64,000 nt of DNA from Clostridium magnum DSM 2767 (GCF_001623875.1 NZ_LWAE01000001.1:1-64000), one strand, 5' to 3'; shown: positions 32,754 to 42,293, counted from the first letter of the stretch. Numbers and translations are program-made. The notes: generated from the letters alone by a model not told the origin.

Positions 32754-34649
32754 GTGAAGTCACAATTTTTAGATGGACTTGAGGAAGATTCAATTAATAC
32801 TTTACCTGTAGAGACTCAAGTAAATGTTTTGTATGATATTTTAAATAAGGTAATGGATGAAGGTACTATAAGAGCAAGGATAGTAAAATATAAGCTTGAA
32901 AGTTATGTAAAAGGTAAAGATGTATTTAAGAAACTATATGCATTAAATAAAATAATAAGTGATGGCAAGGGATTAGAAACTATACCTAATGAATCTAATA
33001 TTTACGAAGCATTAGAAGATACAAATACTTGGGTTTCAGAGGTTCTAGCAAAAAGATATGTTAAAACTAAAATTGAAACAGAAGTTGAAAAGAATCTCAT
33101 GGAAAAACAAGATAAATATATGGATGAGATTAGATTAGGAATAATAAAAAAGCAAAAAGGACCAGAAAATGCTAAAACTTTAAAGAAGTATGCAGAGCTT
33201 GAAGTTTTAGATTCTAAAAAATTAAGCAAAAGTATTCAGAGTCTTTTAAGACCTGAATCTTTTTCTGAAATTGTTGGACAGGAGAGGGCTATAAAATCTA
33301 TACTTTCTAAAATAGCATCACCATATCCACAACATATTATTCTATATGGACCTCCAGGGGTAGGAAAAACAACGGCAGCGAGGCTTGCTTTAGAAGAAGT
33401 TAAAAAGTTACAGCATACTCCATTTAAAAAGGATGCTAAGTTTGTAGAGGTCGATGGTACTACTTTAAGATGGGATCCAAGAGAAATAACAAATCCTTTA
33501 CTTGGATCAGTTCATGATCCAATATATCAAGGAACAAAGCGTGATTTAGCTGAAACTGGAGTTCCAGAACCAAAACTTGGACTTGTTACTGAGGCTCATG
33601 GAGGGGTACTCTTTATAGATGAAATTGGTGAATTAGATGAGATGCTTCAAAATAAGCTTTTAAAAGTATTAGAAGATAAGAGAGTAGAGTTTTCATCTTC
33701 TTACTATGATCCAGACGATGAGAATACTCCAAAGTATATAAAATATCTTTTTGAAAATGGAGCACCAGCAGACTTTGTATTAATTGGAGCAACTACAAGA
33801 GAACCTAGTGAAATAAATCCAGCGTTAAGGTCAAGATGTACAGAGGTTTATTTCGAGCCTTTAACTTCAAAGGATATACAGCAAATAGTAAACAATGCAG
33901 CTGAGAAGCTTAATATAGAGCTTGAAGATGGTGTAGCTGAACTTATCAGTAGATATACTGTTGAGGGAAGAAAAGCAGTTAATATACTAGCAGATGCCTA
34001 TGGATATGTTCTTTATAATAAACAGGGTACTGACTTGGAAAGTGAAACAAGAATAACAGTAGAAAAATTAAAGGAAGTTATATCTATAAGTAGACTCGTA
34101 CCGTTTGAAATTGTTGAGTCAGAATCAAAGTATGATGTTGGACATATCTATGGGTTAGGAGTAAGTGGTTATATAGGATCTACAATAGAAATAGAAACAG
34201 CTGTTTTTGAAGCTAAGGATAAAGGAAAAGGAATTGTAAGATTTAATGATACTGCTGGAAGTATGGCTAAGGATTCTGTGTTTAATGCTACATCTGTCAT
34301 AAGAAAAATAACTGATAAGGATATAAGTGATTATGATGTACATGTTAATGTAATAGGTGGAGGGAGAATTGATGGTCCATCTGCTGGAGCAGCTATTACA
34401 GTGTGTATTATAAGCGGGCTTTTAAATAAGCCATTAAGACAAGATATAGCTATAACTGGTGAGATATCTCTAAGGGGAAAGGTAAAACCTGTTGGAGGAA
34501 TATTTGAAAAGGTCTATGGTGCAAGAAGAAAAGGAATTAAACTTGTAATTGTCCCTGAAGATAATTCAAAAGAAATTCCAACGGGATTAGAAGATATTGA
34601 AGTTAAAGTTGTCAAAGATATAGAAGAACTTTTAAAGTTGGTATTTTAG
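32754..34649 (+). CDS. lonC: ATP-dependent protease, LonC type
   Basis: The 631 residues lack the N-terminal Lon substrate domain. There is a helical N-terminal part, an AAA+ module with GPPGVGKTT and Walker B VLFIDEIGEL, and a C-terminal S16 peptidase domain. The catalytic Ser is in DGPSAGAA (about residue 543) and the Lys in FEKVYGARRKG (about 586). Their spacing of 43 equals that of E. coli Lon. The start is GTG after AGGGGGA. The family is known in clostridia between rplI and dnaB, and its substrates are not known. Confidence 0.9.
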   Translation: MKSQFLDGLEEDSINTLPVETQVNVLYDILNKVMDEGTIRARIVKYKLESYVKGKDVFKKLYALNKIISDGKGLETIPNESNIYEALEDTNTWVSEVLAKRYVKTKIETEVEKNLMEKQDKYMDEIRLGIIKKQKGPENAKTLKKYAELEVLDSKKLSKSIQSLLRPESFSEIVGQERAIKSILSKIASPYPQHIILYGPPGVGKTTAARLALEEVKKLQHTPFKKDAKFVEVDGTTLRWDPREITNPLLGSVHDPIYQGTKRDLAETGVPEPKLGLVTEAHGGVLFIDEIGELDEMLQNKLLKVLEDKRVEFSSSYYDPDDENTPKYIKYLFENGAPADFVLIGATTREPSEINPALRSRCTEVYFEPLTSKDIQQIVNNAAEKLNIELEDGVAELISRYTVEGRKAVNILADAYGYVLYNKQGTDLESETRITVEKLKEVISISRLVPFEIVESESKYDVGHIYGLGVSGYIGSTIEIETAVFEAKDKGKGIVRFNDTAGSMAKDSVFNATSVIRKITDKDISDYDVHVNVIGGGRIDGPSAGAAITVCIISGLLNKPLRQDIAITGEISLRGKVKPVGGIFEKVYGARRKGIKLVIVPEDNSKEIPTGLEDIEVKVVKDIEELLKLVF

Positions 34650-34675
34650 TATTTAATGCTAAGGAGGGATAACTT

Positions 34676-36010
34676 ATGGATACGCCACTTAGAAGTATGC
34701 CTCATAGCATAGAAGCAGAGCAAAGTGTCATAGGTTCAATGCTTATAGATAAAACTTCCATAGCAGAGGCTATGGAAGTTTTAAAGACAGAGGATTTTTA
34801 TAAGGATGCGCACAAGCTTATATTTAACTCTATATTGGAGTTATACCAGAAAGATATAGCGGTAGATATAATAACTCTTACAGAGAACTTAAAGGCTAAG
34901 GATAAGTTAGATTCTGCAGGTGGAATAACATATATAAGTGAATTAGGCGGATCTGTAGTTTCTACAGCCAATATTCAATCTTATATAAAAATAGTAAAAG
35001 ATAAATCCATATTAAGAAGGCTTATTAAATCATCAACTAAAATAATAGAGGAAAGCTATAATAACCAAGATGACGTATTAAAGGCTATGGATTTAGCTGA
35101 AAAAGAGATATTTAATATTTCTAATAATAGAACTACATCTGAATTTGAGCCAATGAATGCTGTGCTTGAAAGAGGCTTTTTAGAGATAGAGAGACTTTTT
35201 AATAATAAAGGACAAACGACAGGAGTACCATCTGGTTTTAGAGAACTTGATGCTAAAACCTCAGGATTTCAAAGAGGTGATATGGTGTTGATAGCTGCAA
35301 GGCCTTCTATGGGAAAAACAACTTTTGCTTTAAATATTGCTGAAAATGCAGCATTAAGGTCAGGTAAAAGTATAGCGATATTTTCTCTAGAAATGTCTAA
35401 GGAACAGCTAGCATATAAGCTTTTATGTTCACAGGCTCATGTAGATATGCTAAGACTTAGAACTGGTAACTTAGATGATAAGGATTGGGAGAATATAGCT
35501 AAGGCATCAGGGCCGCTTGCAGCAGCTAAAATTTTCATAGATGATACAGCTGGTATTACTGTTATGGAAATGAGGTCTAAGTGCAGAAGATTAAAAATTG
35601 AACATGGTATAGATATGATACTTATTGATTATTTACAGCTTATGTCAGGTGGAAAGGGTAATGAGAGCAGGCAGCAGGAAGTATCCGAAATATCAAGATC
35701 TATAAAGGCACTAGCAAAGGAAATGCAATGTCCAGTTATTGCACTGTCACAGCTATCACGTGCTCCAGAACAGAGAACAGATCACAGACCAATGCTTTCA
35801 GACCTTAGAGAATCTGGTTCTATTGAGCAGGATGCTGACCTTGTTATGTTCTTATATAGAGATGAGTACTATGATAAAGAAACTGAAGAAAAGAATGTAG
35901 GGGAATGCATTATTGCAAAGCAAAGAAACGGTCCTACCGGAACAGTAAAATTAGCGTGGCTTGGACAATTTAGTAAATTTGGTAATTTAGATGTTATACA
36001 TCAAGAATAG
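34676..36010 (+). CDS. dnaB: Replicative DNA helicase DnaB (called DnaC in Bacillus)
   Basis: The 444-residue hexameric helicase has an N-terminal helical domain (PHSIEAEQSVIGSMLID) and a C-terminal RecA-like domain with Walker A AARPSMGKTTFALN and Walker B MILIDYLQLM, followed by DLRESGSIEQDADLV. It opens the duplex ahead of DNA polymerase III and is loaded here by the DnaD/DnaI-like pair at 46516-48509. The ATG follows AAGGAGGG. A 20-bp stem terminator ends the unit. Confidence 0.98.
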   Translation: MDTPLRSMPHSIEAEQSVIGSMLIDKTSIAEAMEVLKTEDFYKDAHKLIFNSILELYQKDIAVDIITLTENLKAKDKLDSAGGITYISELGGSVVSTANIQSYIKIVKDKSILRRLIKSSTKIIEESYNNQDDVLKAMDLAEKEIFNISNNRTTSEFEPMNAVLERGFLEIERLFNNKGQTTGVPSGFRELDAKTSGFQRGDMVLIAARPSMGKTTFALNIAENAALRSGKSIAIFSLEMSKEQLAYKLLCSQAHVDMLRLRTGNLDDKDWENIAKASGPLAAAKIFIDDTAGITVMEMRSKCRRLKIEHGIDMILIDYLQLMSGGKGNESRQQEVSEISRSIKALAKEMQCPVIALSQLSRAPEQRTDHRPMLSDLRESGSIEQDADLVMFLYRDEYYDKETEEKNVGECIIAKQRNGPTGTVKLAWLGQFSKFGNLDVIHQE

Positions 36011-36014
36011 AAGC

Positions 36015-36069
36015 AAAAAATAAAGAACTATTTTAATGTGAAAATATTAAAATAGTTCTTTATTTTTTT
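36015..36069 (+). terminator. Intrinsic terminator after dnaB
   Basis: AAATAAAGAACTATTTTAAT and its exact complement form a 20-bp stem followed by TTTTTTT. Confidence 0.9.
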
Positions 36070-36153
36070 ACCATAGTTAAAATCAAGTGAAAATTGAAGT
36101 TAATTTTAATAAAGTAGGTACAATGCTGAAGAGTTTCCATAATTCGGATAATA

Positions 36154-36182
36154 TTGACCCTATTGGAGTTTGATTATATATA
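36154..36182 (+). promoter_or_regulatory. Promoter of the solitary tRNA-Thr
   Basis: TTGACC (36154-36159), a 17-base spacer and TATATA (36177-36182). The mature tRNA begins about 30 bases downstream. Confidence 0.6.
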
Positions 36183-36212
36183 TGTTAAATATTAAAATTA
36201 TATAGTATATAT

Positions 36213-36285
36213 GCTGGAATAGCTCAGTTGGTAGAGCGTCGCACTCGTAATGCGCAGGTCGTGGGTTCGATTCCCTTTTCCAGCA
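36213..36285 (+). tRNA. tRNA-Thr (anticodon CGT)
   Basis: A complete cloverleaf with acceptor GCTGGAA/TTCCAGC, a T-loop TTCGATT and the anticodon loop CTCGTAA, giving CGU (threonine ACG codon). The 3' CCA is not encoded; the sequence reads A-TCA. The first base pair of the anticodon stem is a U-C mismatch. The region 36286-36532 after it holds no gene. Confidence 0.93.
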
Positions 36286-36532
36286 TCAATCTCATATTAG
36301 GAAGTAAAGATGAAACAGATAAGTTTTAAGTTTTGTTTTTTTATCTTACTTATAATTAATGGATACATACATGAACTTTTAGTAGTGAATGGTGCTAGCA
36401 TAAACTTAGTAAGCATATAATAATTTATGTGTATGCAAAGATTCTATTAGGTATGGAATAAAATTAAGTGTAGCTTAATGTACTTATTTTAGATGTTAAT
36501 GATACACCTTTAGTTTTAGGGGGTGACATACA

Positions 36533-38266
36533 ATGAAAAAAGAATTTTCATTAAGTAGTGGTAAGGCTATGATTAACTTTACGGGAAAGTATTGCAATGA
36601 AGCGGAGAAACTATTTAATAGCTATGGTTTTAGAGTTGTATTAAGGACCTATATACTTAAAATAAAGAAAAAGGAATCTAACATTTATAAATATATAGAA
36701 GAAGGCTTATTAGGATGTAATGAGGATGAAATTTTGAAAATCATTACAAACTTATTTAAACTTCTTATTGTTTTAAATGTGGCAGAAATACGAGAAGTCA
36801 GTTTAAAGTATAAAAAGTTATTGATGGATAAAGATAAATTTATAGCATTTATCGAAGATTTATATGCTTTTTGGAGGAAACTGGAGAGATACACCATAGT
36901 TCAAAATAATAAAATTGGAGATGGTTTGCAAAATGTAAGTTTTATTAATGCCAACAATGAGTTTTCTAAATTGATTTTAGACACATATAGAAAGATTGAA
37001 GAGAGTGTTTTAGGTTATAAACCCAAGGTTTATAGGCAGTTACCTGCTGGAGGTAATGCTGGATTAATATTAAGTGATATAGAATGGGTATATCCGGAGG
37101 AATATTCTAGCTTAAGCAACATACCTTTTATACAATCGATACTTTTAGATCCACCTTTTATAATATATCCTAAAAAGAATAAAAGAGATGGAATATTCAA
37201 TGAGTACTTTTCTAATCCTTTAAAGGAGTGTACTATAAATGCAAATCATTGGTTTTGCTACCCTGCAAAAGTAGGCAATTTATTAGCTTTTATATTTTTT
37301 CATAGGGACTTTATGGCACATGGTGTAACGCTTTGTAATCTATTTGAAATTGCTAGTGAAGAGGAGTGTAGGAATAGGACACCTAACATAGTTTATGTAT
37401 TTGGAGCGAGAGATAATAATAAAACAAGAACTATTTTTTATGATGATAAAAAAAATAACATAATGTTAGGATATGTGAATTATAGTCGTGATATTGATTA
37501 TTTTGGTTATATGAAAAAAATGACTTTAACCTTGCATAATCTTATAATGATAAAACAGGGGTATTTGCCGATACATGGAGCCATGGTTAATATTGTAACT
37601 AAAGATAAAAAGACGGCTAATATAATTATAGTAGGGGACAGCGGCGCAGGAAAATCAGAAAGTTTAGAGGCATTTAGACAATTAGGAAAAAGTTATATAA
37701 GCGACATGACTATAATCTTTGATGATATGGGCGCAATTAAAGTAAATGAAAGTGGCAAGTTATTAGGTTATGGAACGGAGATAGGCGCTTTTGTTAGATT
37801 AGACGATCTTGATACTGGATATGCATTTAGAGAAATAGATAGAAGTATATTTATGAATCCAGATAAAATAAATGCAAGACTTGTAATTCCAGTGACCAAT
37901 TATAAGGAGATAATTAAGGGATATCCTATAGATATGTTTCTTTATGCTAATAATTATGAAGAAGGAAGAGAAATTGAGTTTTTTAATAATATAGATTTAG
38001 CAATAAAGGTGTTTAGAGATGGAAATAGAATAGCCAAAGGAACTACCACTGAAAAGGGACTTGTAAAGACATATTTTGCAAATCCTTTTGGACCTGTCCA
38101 AAGATTACAAGATACAGATAAGCTTCTATATGAGTACTTTAAAAAATTTTTCGATTCTGAGATAAAAGTAGGACAATTAAGAACATGCCTGGGTATAAGC
38201 GGAAAAGAAAAAGAAGGTCCTAGAAATGTTGCTTTAAAGCTTTTGGAAGAGATTAAGAGTTTATAG
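36533..38266 (+). CDS. PEPCK/HPr-kinase-fold ATPase of unknown function
   Basis: The 577-residue soluble protein has an N-terminal half I cannot assign. The C-terminal half carries a P-loop GDSGAGKSES (residues 368-377), which is closer to HPr kinase (GDSGxGKSE) than to PEP carboxykinase. After it come TIIFDDMGAI and NARLVIPVTNYKEI, which align with the DDxG and substrate-side segments of ATP-type PEP carboxykinase. The histidine in PIHGAMVNIV precedes the P-loop as in PEPCK. It is often labelled phosphoenolpyruvate carboxykinase in clostridial genomes; with a different N terminus and P-loop that activity is unproven. It is a single-gene unit between the tRNA-Thr and a histidine kinase. Confidence 0.75.
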   Translation: MKKEFSLSSGKAMINFTGKYCNEAEKLFNSYGFRVVLRTYILKIKKKESNIYKYIEEGLLGCNEDEILKIITNLFKLLIVLNVAEIREVSLKYKKLLMDKDKFIAFIEDLYAFWRKLERYTIVQNNKIGDGLQNVSFINANNEFSKLILDTYRKIEESVLGYKPKVYRQLPAGGNAGLILSDIEWVYPEEYSSLSNIPFIQSILLDPPFIIYPKKNKRDGIFNEYFSNPLKECTINANHWFCYPAKVGNLLAFIFFHRDFMAHGVTLCNLFEIASEEECRNRTPNIVYVFGARDNNKTRTIFYDDKKNNIMLGYVNYSRDIDYFGYMKKMTLTLHNLIMIKQGYLPIHGAMVNIVTKDKKTANIIIVGDSGAGKSESLEAFRQLGKSYISDMTIIFDDMGAIKVNESGKLLGYGTEIGAFVRLDDLDTGYAFREIDRSIFMNPDKINARLVIPVTNYKEIIKGYPIDMFLYANNYEEGREIEFFNNIDLAIKVFRDGNRIAKGTTTEKGLVKTYFANPFGPVQRLQDTDKLLYEYFKKFFDSEIKVGQLRTCLGISGKEKEGPRNVALKLLEEIKSL

Positions 38267-38277
38267 AAATAATAAAC

Positions 38278-38340
38278 AGACACATTAGATAGAAGATTAT
38301 TTGATCGTTTTCAATTTAATGTGTTGAATTTTTTTTTTGC
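38278..38340 (+). terminator. Probable terminator after the PEPCK-like gene
   Basis: ACACATTA and TAATGTGT can pair across a 25-30-base loop and are followed closely by a run of nine T. The large loop makes it weaker than the others. Confidence 0.5.
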
Positions 38341-38437
38341 TGTATTATAATTAAGTCAATAGACACAATTGAGGTATATCTAAGAATTCAGTCTAGATAC
38401 TAATTTTTTCTACTAAACCTAGGGGGGACTGGGATTG

Positions 38438-40084
38438 ATGAATGAATATAGAAAAACAGATGAATTGTTTTTGGGGGAGAACATCAGCTGTGATTTTGAC
38501 GAGAAGAATAAGTATATGAAAATTTTTGAGGCATTGCCGTGTCCTGTAATATTATTAGATAAGGATAATAATATTAGTGATACAAATTATAAGGCTTCCT
38601 GTACTTTCAAAAATGTAGACTTAAAAGAAGAGTTTGAAAAACTAAATTCTGAGATTATAGACAAATTAAAATTAGATCAAGATGATAATGAAGAATTTTT
38701 ATTTGAAAGGGAAATAATTACTGAAGATGGTCTTAGATATTTTGAAATTAAGGTTACACCAATATTTAGTGTTGAAAGTAACTTTTGGGGATCTATATTA
38801 GTTCTAAATGATTGCACATCTCACAAGTTATTAGAAGAAAGGCTGAAAAAGGAAAAGTCTGAAGCTGAGGGAATTAGCTTAAATAAGAGCAAATTTTTTG
38901 CAAGTGTTAGCCATGAAATAAGAACAGCTATAAATGGAATAATAGGTATGACGGATTTAACTCTAATGACAGAATTGAATCTTGAACAAAAGGAAAATTT
39001 AAATCTTGTAAAGTCTAGTGGATTAAAGCTATTAAGTATAATAAACAGTATATTAGACTTTTCAAAGATACAATTAGAGAAGGTTAAGCTTGAGAGTGTT
39101 GAATTCAATTTTAAGGAACTTATTGAGGAAATTATAAGAGATAATAGTTTAAGGGCATTAGAAAATAAATTAGAATTTAAATCAAAAATAGATGAAAACA
39201 TTCCAGAAATTTTAGTAGGAGATCCTATAAAAACAAAGCAGATATTAAATAACTTATTAGATAATGCCATAAATTTCACAAAATATGGGACCATATCGCT
39301 AGCTATTAATAAAGAAGAAACAGCTGATAAAAAGATAAATTTAAAAATATGTGTAAAAGATACAGGTGTAGGTATAGATAAAAAGGATATATCTAAGTTA
39401 TTTAAAGGATATAGTAAAATTGATAATAAAAACTCTATAAAAAAACATAGAGGAACTGGTTTAGGACTTTCTATTTGTAAGGGATTTATAGAGATGATGG
39501 GAGGGAAGATAGAGGTAAAGAGTAGAAAAGATGTAGGTACCTCATTTTCCTTTAACATAATCCTGGACAGAGGCAAAAAATATAGTTCTATAGATGTAAT
39601 GGATAGAAGGGATAAAAATATTGGAAATTTAAAAATTAACAAGAGATTAAATATTCTAATTGTTGAGGATGATAAGGCAAGTCAAATGGTTATATATAAT
39701 CTCTTTAGAAAGAATGGGCATATATCTGATATAGCTAATAATGGACGAGAAGCTTTAAGAATGATTGAAAATAAAAATTATGATTTAATACTTATGGATA
39801 TACAAATGCCAGTAATGGATGGTATTGAAACTACCAAGATAATAAGAAAATCTGAAGAAAATGCAGATAAACATATTCCGATTATAGCACTTACCGCATA
39901 TGCCCTTAAAGGTGATAGAGAAAAACTATTAGGTGTAGGAATGGATAGTTACATATCTAAACCTTTTAATGTGCAAGATTTGCTTCAAACAGTATATAGC
40001 TCAGTTAAAGATGATACCATTAAGGTAAATAATAATAAACCGAACGATATGGATGGAGGAGCTCTATTATTATATCTTTTATAG
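38438..40084 (+). CDS. Hybrid sensor histidine kinase with receiver domain
   Basis: A roughly 548-residue cytoplasmic protein with no membrane segment. It has a PAS domain (about residues 20-135), HisKA with the phospho-acceptor in SVSHEIRTAING (about residue 159), HATPase with DNAINF, DTGVGID and GTGLGLSICKG, and a receiver domain with the phosphorylated Asp in ILMDIQMPVMDG (about 454) and KPFN. The normally invariant proline of the H-box (HEIRTP) is alanine. It stops soon after the receiver without an Hpt domain, so its downstream partner must be encoded elsewhere. No response regulator adjoins it. The start may be ATG 38438 or TTG 38435. A dispersed repeat lies 30 bp downstream. Confidence 0.88.
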   Translation: MNEYRKTDELFLGENISCDFDEKNKYMKIFEALPCPVILLDKDNNISDTNYKASCTFKNVDLKEEFEKLNSEIIDKLKLDQDDNEEFLFEREIITEDGLRYFEIKVTPIFSVESNFWGSILVLNDCTSHKLLEERLKKEKSEAEGISLNKSKFFASVSHEIRTAINGIIGMTDLTLMTELNLEQKENLNLVKSSGLKLLSIINSILDFSKIQLEKVKLESVEFNFKELIEEIIRDNSLRALENKLEFKSKIDENIPEILVGDPIKTKQILNNLLDNAINFTKYGTISLAINKEETADKKINLKICVKDTGVGIDKKDISKLFKGYSKIDNKNSIKKHRGTGLGLSICKGFIEMMGGKIEVKSRKDVGTSFSFNIILDRGKKYSSIDVMDRRDKNIGNLKINKRLNILIVEDDKASQMVIYNLFRKNGHISDIANNGREALRMIENKNYDLILMDIQMPVMDGIETTKIIRKSEENADKHIPIIALTAYALKGDREKLLGVGMDSYISKPFNVQDLLQTVYSSVKDDTIKVNNNKPNDMDGGALLLYLL

Positions 40085-40113
40085 TAATAATGATATCTTT
40101 TTGCAGTTTAGTG

Positions 40114-40299
40114 ATGAAGTGAAAACTTGAATCAGATGGAGTTTTAAACTCTACCTGATTCTTAGTTGAGCGAATACAGGGACGTAGCCGCTCTTTACTG
40201 CCACTTTCAAGAAAAGCAGAGAACCAAAATCTATGATTTTGTGTGAATCGCTTTCACAGAGTGCGTATGGGAGTATTAGAGCGGGTAGTCATCGGATAA
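40114..40299 (+). repeat. Dispersed structured repeat, copy C (long form, 186 bp)
   Basis: It runs from ATGAAGTGAAAACTTGAATC to AGTCATCGGATAA. The first hairpin (AATCAGATGGAGTTT with AAACTCTACCTGATT) is intact. The loop of the second is enlarged by about 50 bases, which themselves contain short inverted repeats. Confidence 0.85.
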
Positions 40300-40329
40300 A
40301 AATATATTATTTAATAATTAGGTGATATT

Positions 40330-40539
40330 ATGTTGGGTATAATTGATAGATTTGAAGATGAATTTGCTATTATAGAGTTAGAAAATAAAAAAATTATAAA
40401 TATAGAAAAAAGTAAAATTCCTACAGAGGCTATTGTTGGGGATGTATTAAATATAGGTGAATATATAACAATAAATCTAGTAGAAACAGAAAGTAGAAGA
40501 AAACGTATAGAAAGATTAAGTGAAGATCTTTGGAAATAG
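40330..40539 (+). CDS. DUF3006 family protein
   Basis: A 69-residue protein starting MLGIIDRFEDEFAIIELENKK, with a basic tail (ESRRKRIERLSEDLWK). This matches DUF3006, small predicted beta-rich proteins of unknown function in Firmicutes. The ATG follows TTAGGTG. It is a single gene with its own terminator. Confidence 0.85.
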   Translation: MLGIIDRFEDEFAIIELENKKIINIEKSKIPTEAIVGDVLNIGEYITINLVETESRRKRIERLSEDLWK

Positions 40540-40540
40540 T

Positions 40541-40588
40541 AAAAATAAGCTGAAACAGAAATTAAGTTTCAGCTTATTTTTATTTTTA
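40541..40588 (+). terminator. Intrinsic terminator after the DUF3006 gene
   Basis: AAAAATAAGCTGAAAC and GTTTCAGCTTATTTTT form a 16-bp stem, ending in a T-rich tract. Confidence 0.88.
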
Positions 40589-40633
40589 ATATGCTATTTA
40601 TAGAGTGTTATTCTTTAAATTTAGTTAGTCGAC

Positions 40634-40686
40634 ATCTAAATGCGAATAATTGTATGTTGTAAAATTTAAATGTTCGTAGAATTTAT
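40634..40686 (+). promoter_or_regulatory. Possible pair of PurR boxes upstream of purA
   Basis: TAAATGCGAATAAT (about 40636-40649) and, on the other strand, CTACGAACATTT (about 40668-40680) resemble the PurBox core CGAAC/T-A in inverted orientation with about 17 bp between cores. They lie about 90 bp before the purA promoter. This is weak by eye. Apart from these and the promoter, 40589-40844 shows nothing else. Confidence 0.3.
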
Positions 40687-40752
40687 TGACCTTTATACCT
40701 AGTTCTGATAATATAGTAATCGAAATGGTTAATGTGCATTAAATATTAGCTA

Positions 40753-40780
40753 TTGGATTAGTATTTAGACAGGATATAAT
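40753..40780 (+). promoter_or_regulatory. Promoter of purA
   Basis: TTGGAT (40753-40758), a 16-base spacer and a perfect TATAAT (40775-40780). Confidence 0.65.
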
Positions 40781-40844
40781 AAGTAATTAAGTTTGATTTG
40801 TATATACTATAAATACAGATGGTTAGTAAAGAGGAGGAAGTATT

Positions 40845-42131
40845 ATGTCAGCATTTATTGTCTTAGGAGCACAATGGGGAGATGAAGGAAAAGGAAAGAT
40901 GACTGATTACCTTGCAGAAAGCGCAGATGTAATTGTTAGATTTCAAGGAGGTAATAACGCAGGTCATACTGTTGAAGTTGGAGAAAACCAATATAAACTT
41001 CATTTAGTACCTTCAGGAGTACTTTATAAAGATAAATTAAATGTAATAGGTAATGGAGTTGTTGTTGATCCTAAAGCATTATTTGAAGAATTAGATTATT
41101 TAAAGGGTGTTGGGGTAGAAGTTACTCCAGAAAATTTAATAATAAGTGATAGAGCTCAGCTTATAATGCCATATCATAAAATTCTTGATGTTATAAAAGA
41201 AAAAGCTAGAGGGAAAAATGATATAGGAACAACAGGAAAAGGAATAGGACCATGTTATACTGATAAAGCAGAGAGAAGTGGTATAAGAGTTTGTGATCTT
41301 ATGCATAAAGAAGTTTTTGAAGCAAAGTTAAAAGATAATCTAGAAGCAAAGAATGATATAATAACTAAAATTTATGGTGGAGATGCCTTGGATTTTGAAG
41401 CTATATACAATGAGTATTTAGCATATGCTGAAAGAATAAGACCTTTTGTAAAAGACATATCTGTTGAAGTATATAATAATATAAAGTCAGGAAAAAATGT
41501 TTTATTTGAAGGTGCTCAAGGTACATTACTTGATATAGACTATGGTACATATCCATATGTAACATCATCTAATACTATTGCGGGAGGAGTATGCACTGGA
41601 GCTGGTGTTGGTCCTACAGCGATAACTAACGCAGTGGGGATAGCAAAAGCATATACTACTAGAGTTGGTAAAGGACCTTTCCCAACAGAGTTATTTGATG
41701 CTACTGGTGATTGGATAAGAGAAAAAGGACATGAATATGGAGTAACTACAGGAAGAGCAAGAAGATGTGGATGGCTTGACTTAGTTATCCTTAAAACTAC
41801 TGCTAGAATTTCTGGACTTACAAGTTTTGTTGTGACAAAGGTAGATACATTAGCTGGTATGGAAAAGGTAAAGATATGTACTGGTTATAAATTTGATGAA
41901 AAAGTTATAGACTATGTTCCAGCTAGTCTTGAAGATTTAGCTAAGTGTGAGCCTATATATGAAGAGTTCGATGGTTGGGACGAAAGCATTGAAAATGCTA
42001 GAAGTTATGATGATATTCCGGAAAATGCAAAGAAATATTTAAAGAGAATAGAAGAATTTACAGGTACAAGAATATCTATAGTATCAGTTGGTCCAAAGAG
42101 AAATCAAACAATGAAGATAGCAGAAATTTAA
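40845..42131 (+). CDS. purA: Adenylosuccinate synthetase
   Basis: This 428-residue GTP-dependent enzyme joins IMP and aspartate, the first step from IMP to AMP. It has the N-terminal [18 protein letters not shown] signature with the P-loop-like segment, [24 protein letters not shown] (active-site stretch) and the C-terminal [10 protein letters not shown]. The ATG follows GAGGAGG. It is a single-gene unit with its own promoter. Confidence 0.98.
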   Translation: MSAFIVLGAQWGDEGKGKMTDYLAESADVIVRFQGGNNAGHTVEVGENQYKLHLVPSGVLYKDKLNVIGNGVVVDPKALFEELDYLKGVGVEVTPENLIISDRAQLIMPYHKILDVIKEKARGKNDIGTTGKGIGPCYTDKAERSGIRVCDLMHKEVFEAKLKDNLEAKNDIITKIYGGDALDFEAIYNEYLAYAERIRPFVKDISVEVYNNIKSGKNVLFEGAQGTLLDIDYGTYPYVTSSNTIAGGVCTGAGVGPTAITNAVGIAKAYTTRVGKGPFPTELFDATGDWIREKGHEYGVTTGRARRCGWLDLVILKTTARISGLTSFVVTKVDTLAGMEKVKICTGYKFDEKVIDYVPASLEDLAKCEPIYEEFDGWDESIENARSYDDIPENAKKYLKRIEEFTGTRISIVSVGPKRNQTMKIAEI

Positions 42132-42161
42132 TTTGGGTTTTTATTTAACATAGATTGTCAA

Positions 42162-42293
42162 ATGAAGTGAAACTTGAATCAGATGGGGGTTCAACCCCAT
42201 CTGATTCTTAGTTGAACGAATCCATGGACGTAGCCGCTGGGAACGTACACTTTGAAGAAGATGGGAGTATTAGAGCGGGTAGTCATCGGATAA
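42162..42293 (+). repeat. Dispersed structured repeat, copy D (full length, 132 bp)
   Basis: It runs from ATGAAGTGAAACTTGAATCA to AGTCATCGGATAA. The first hairpin has compensated changes (AATCAGATGGGGGTT with AACCCCATCTGATT). In the second, the left arm has diverged (CCGCTGGGAACGTACAC), so most of that stem is lost. Confidence 0.85.

Noticed and set aside
38821..39642. 273-codon minus-strand frame inside the histidine kinase gene
   Set aside because: It is an antisense shadow of HisKA/HATPase coding sequence without recognisable domains or a start site.
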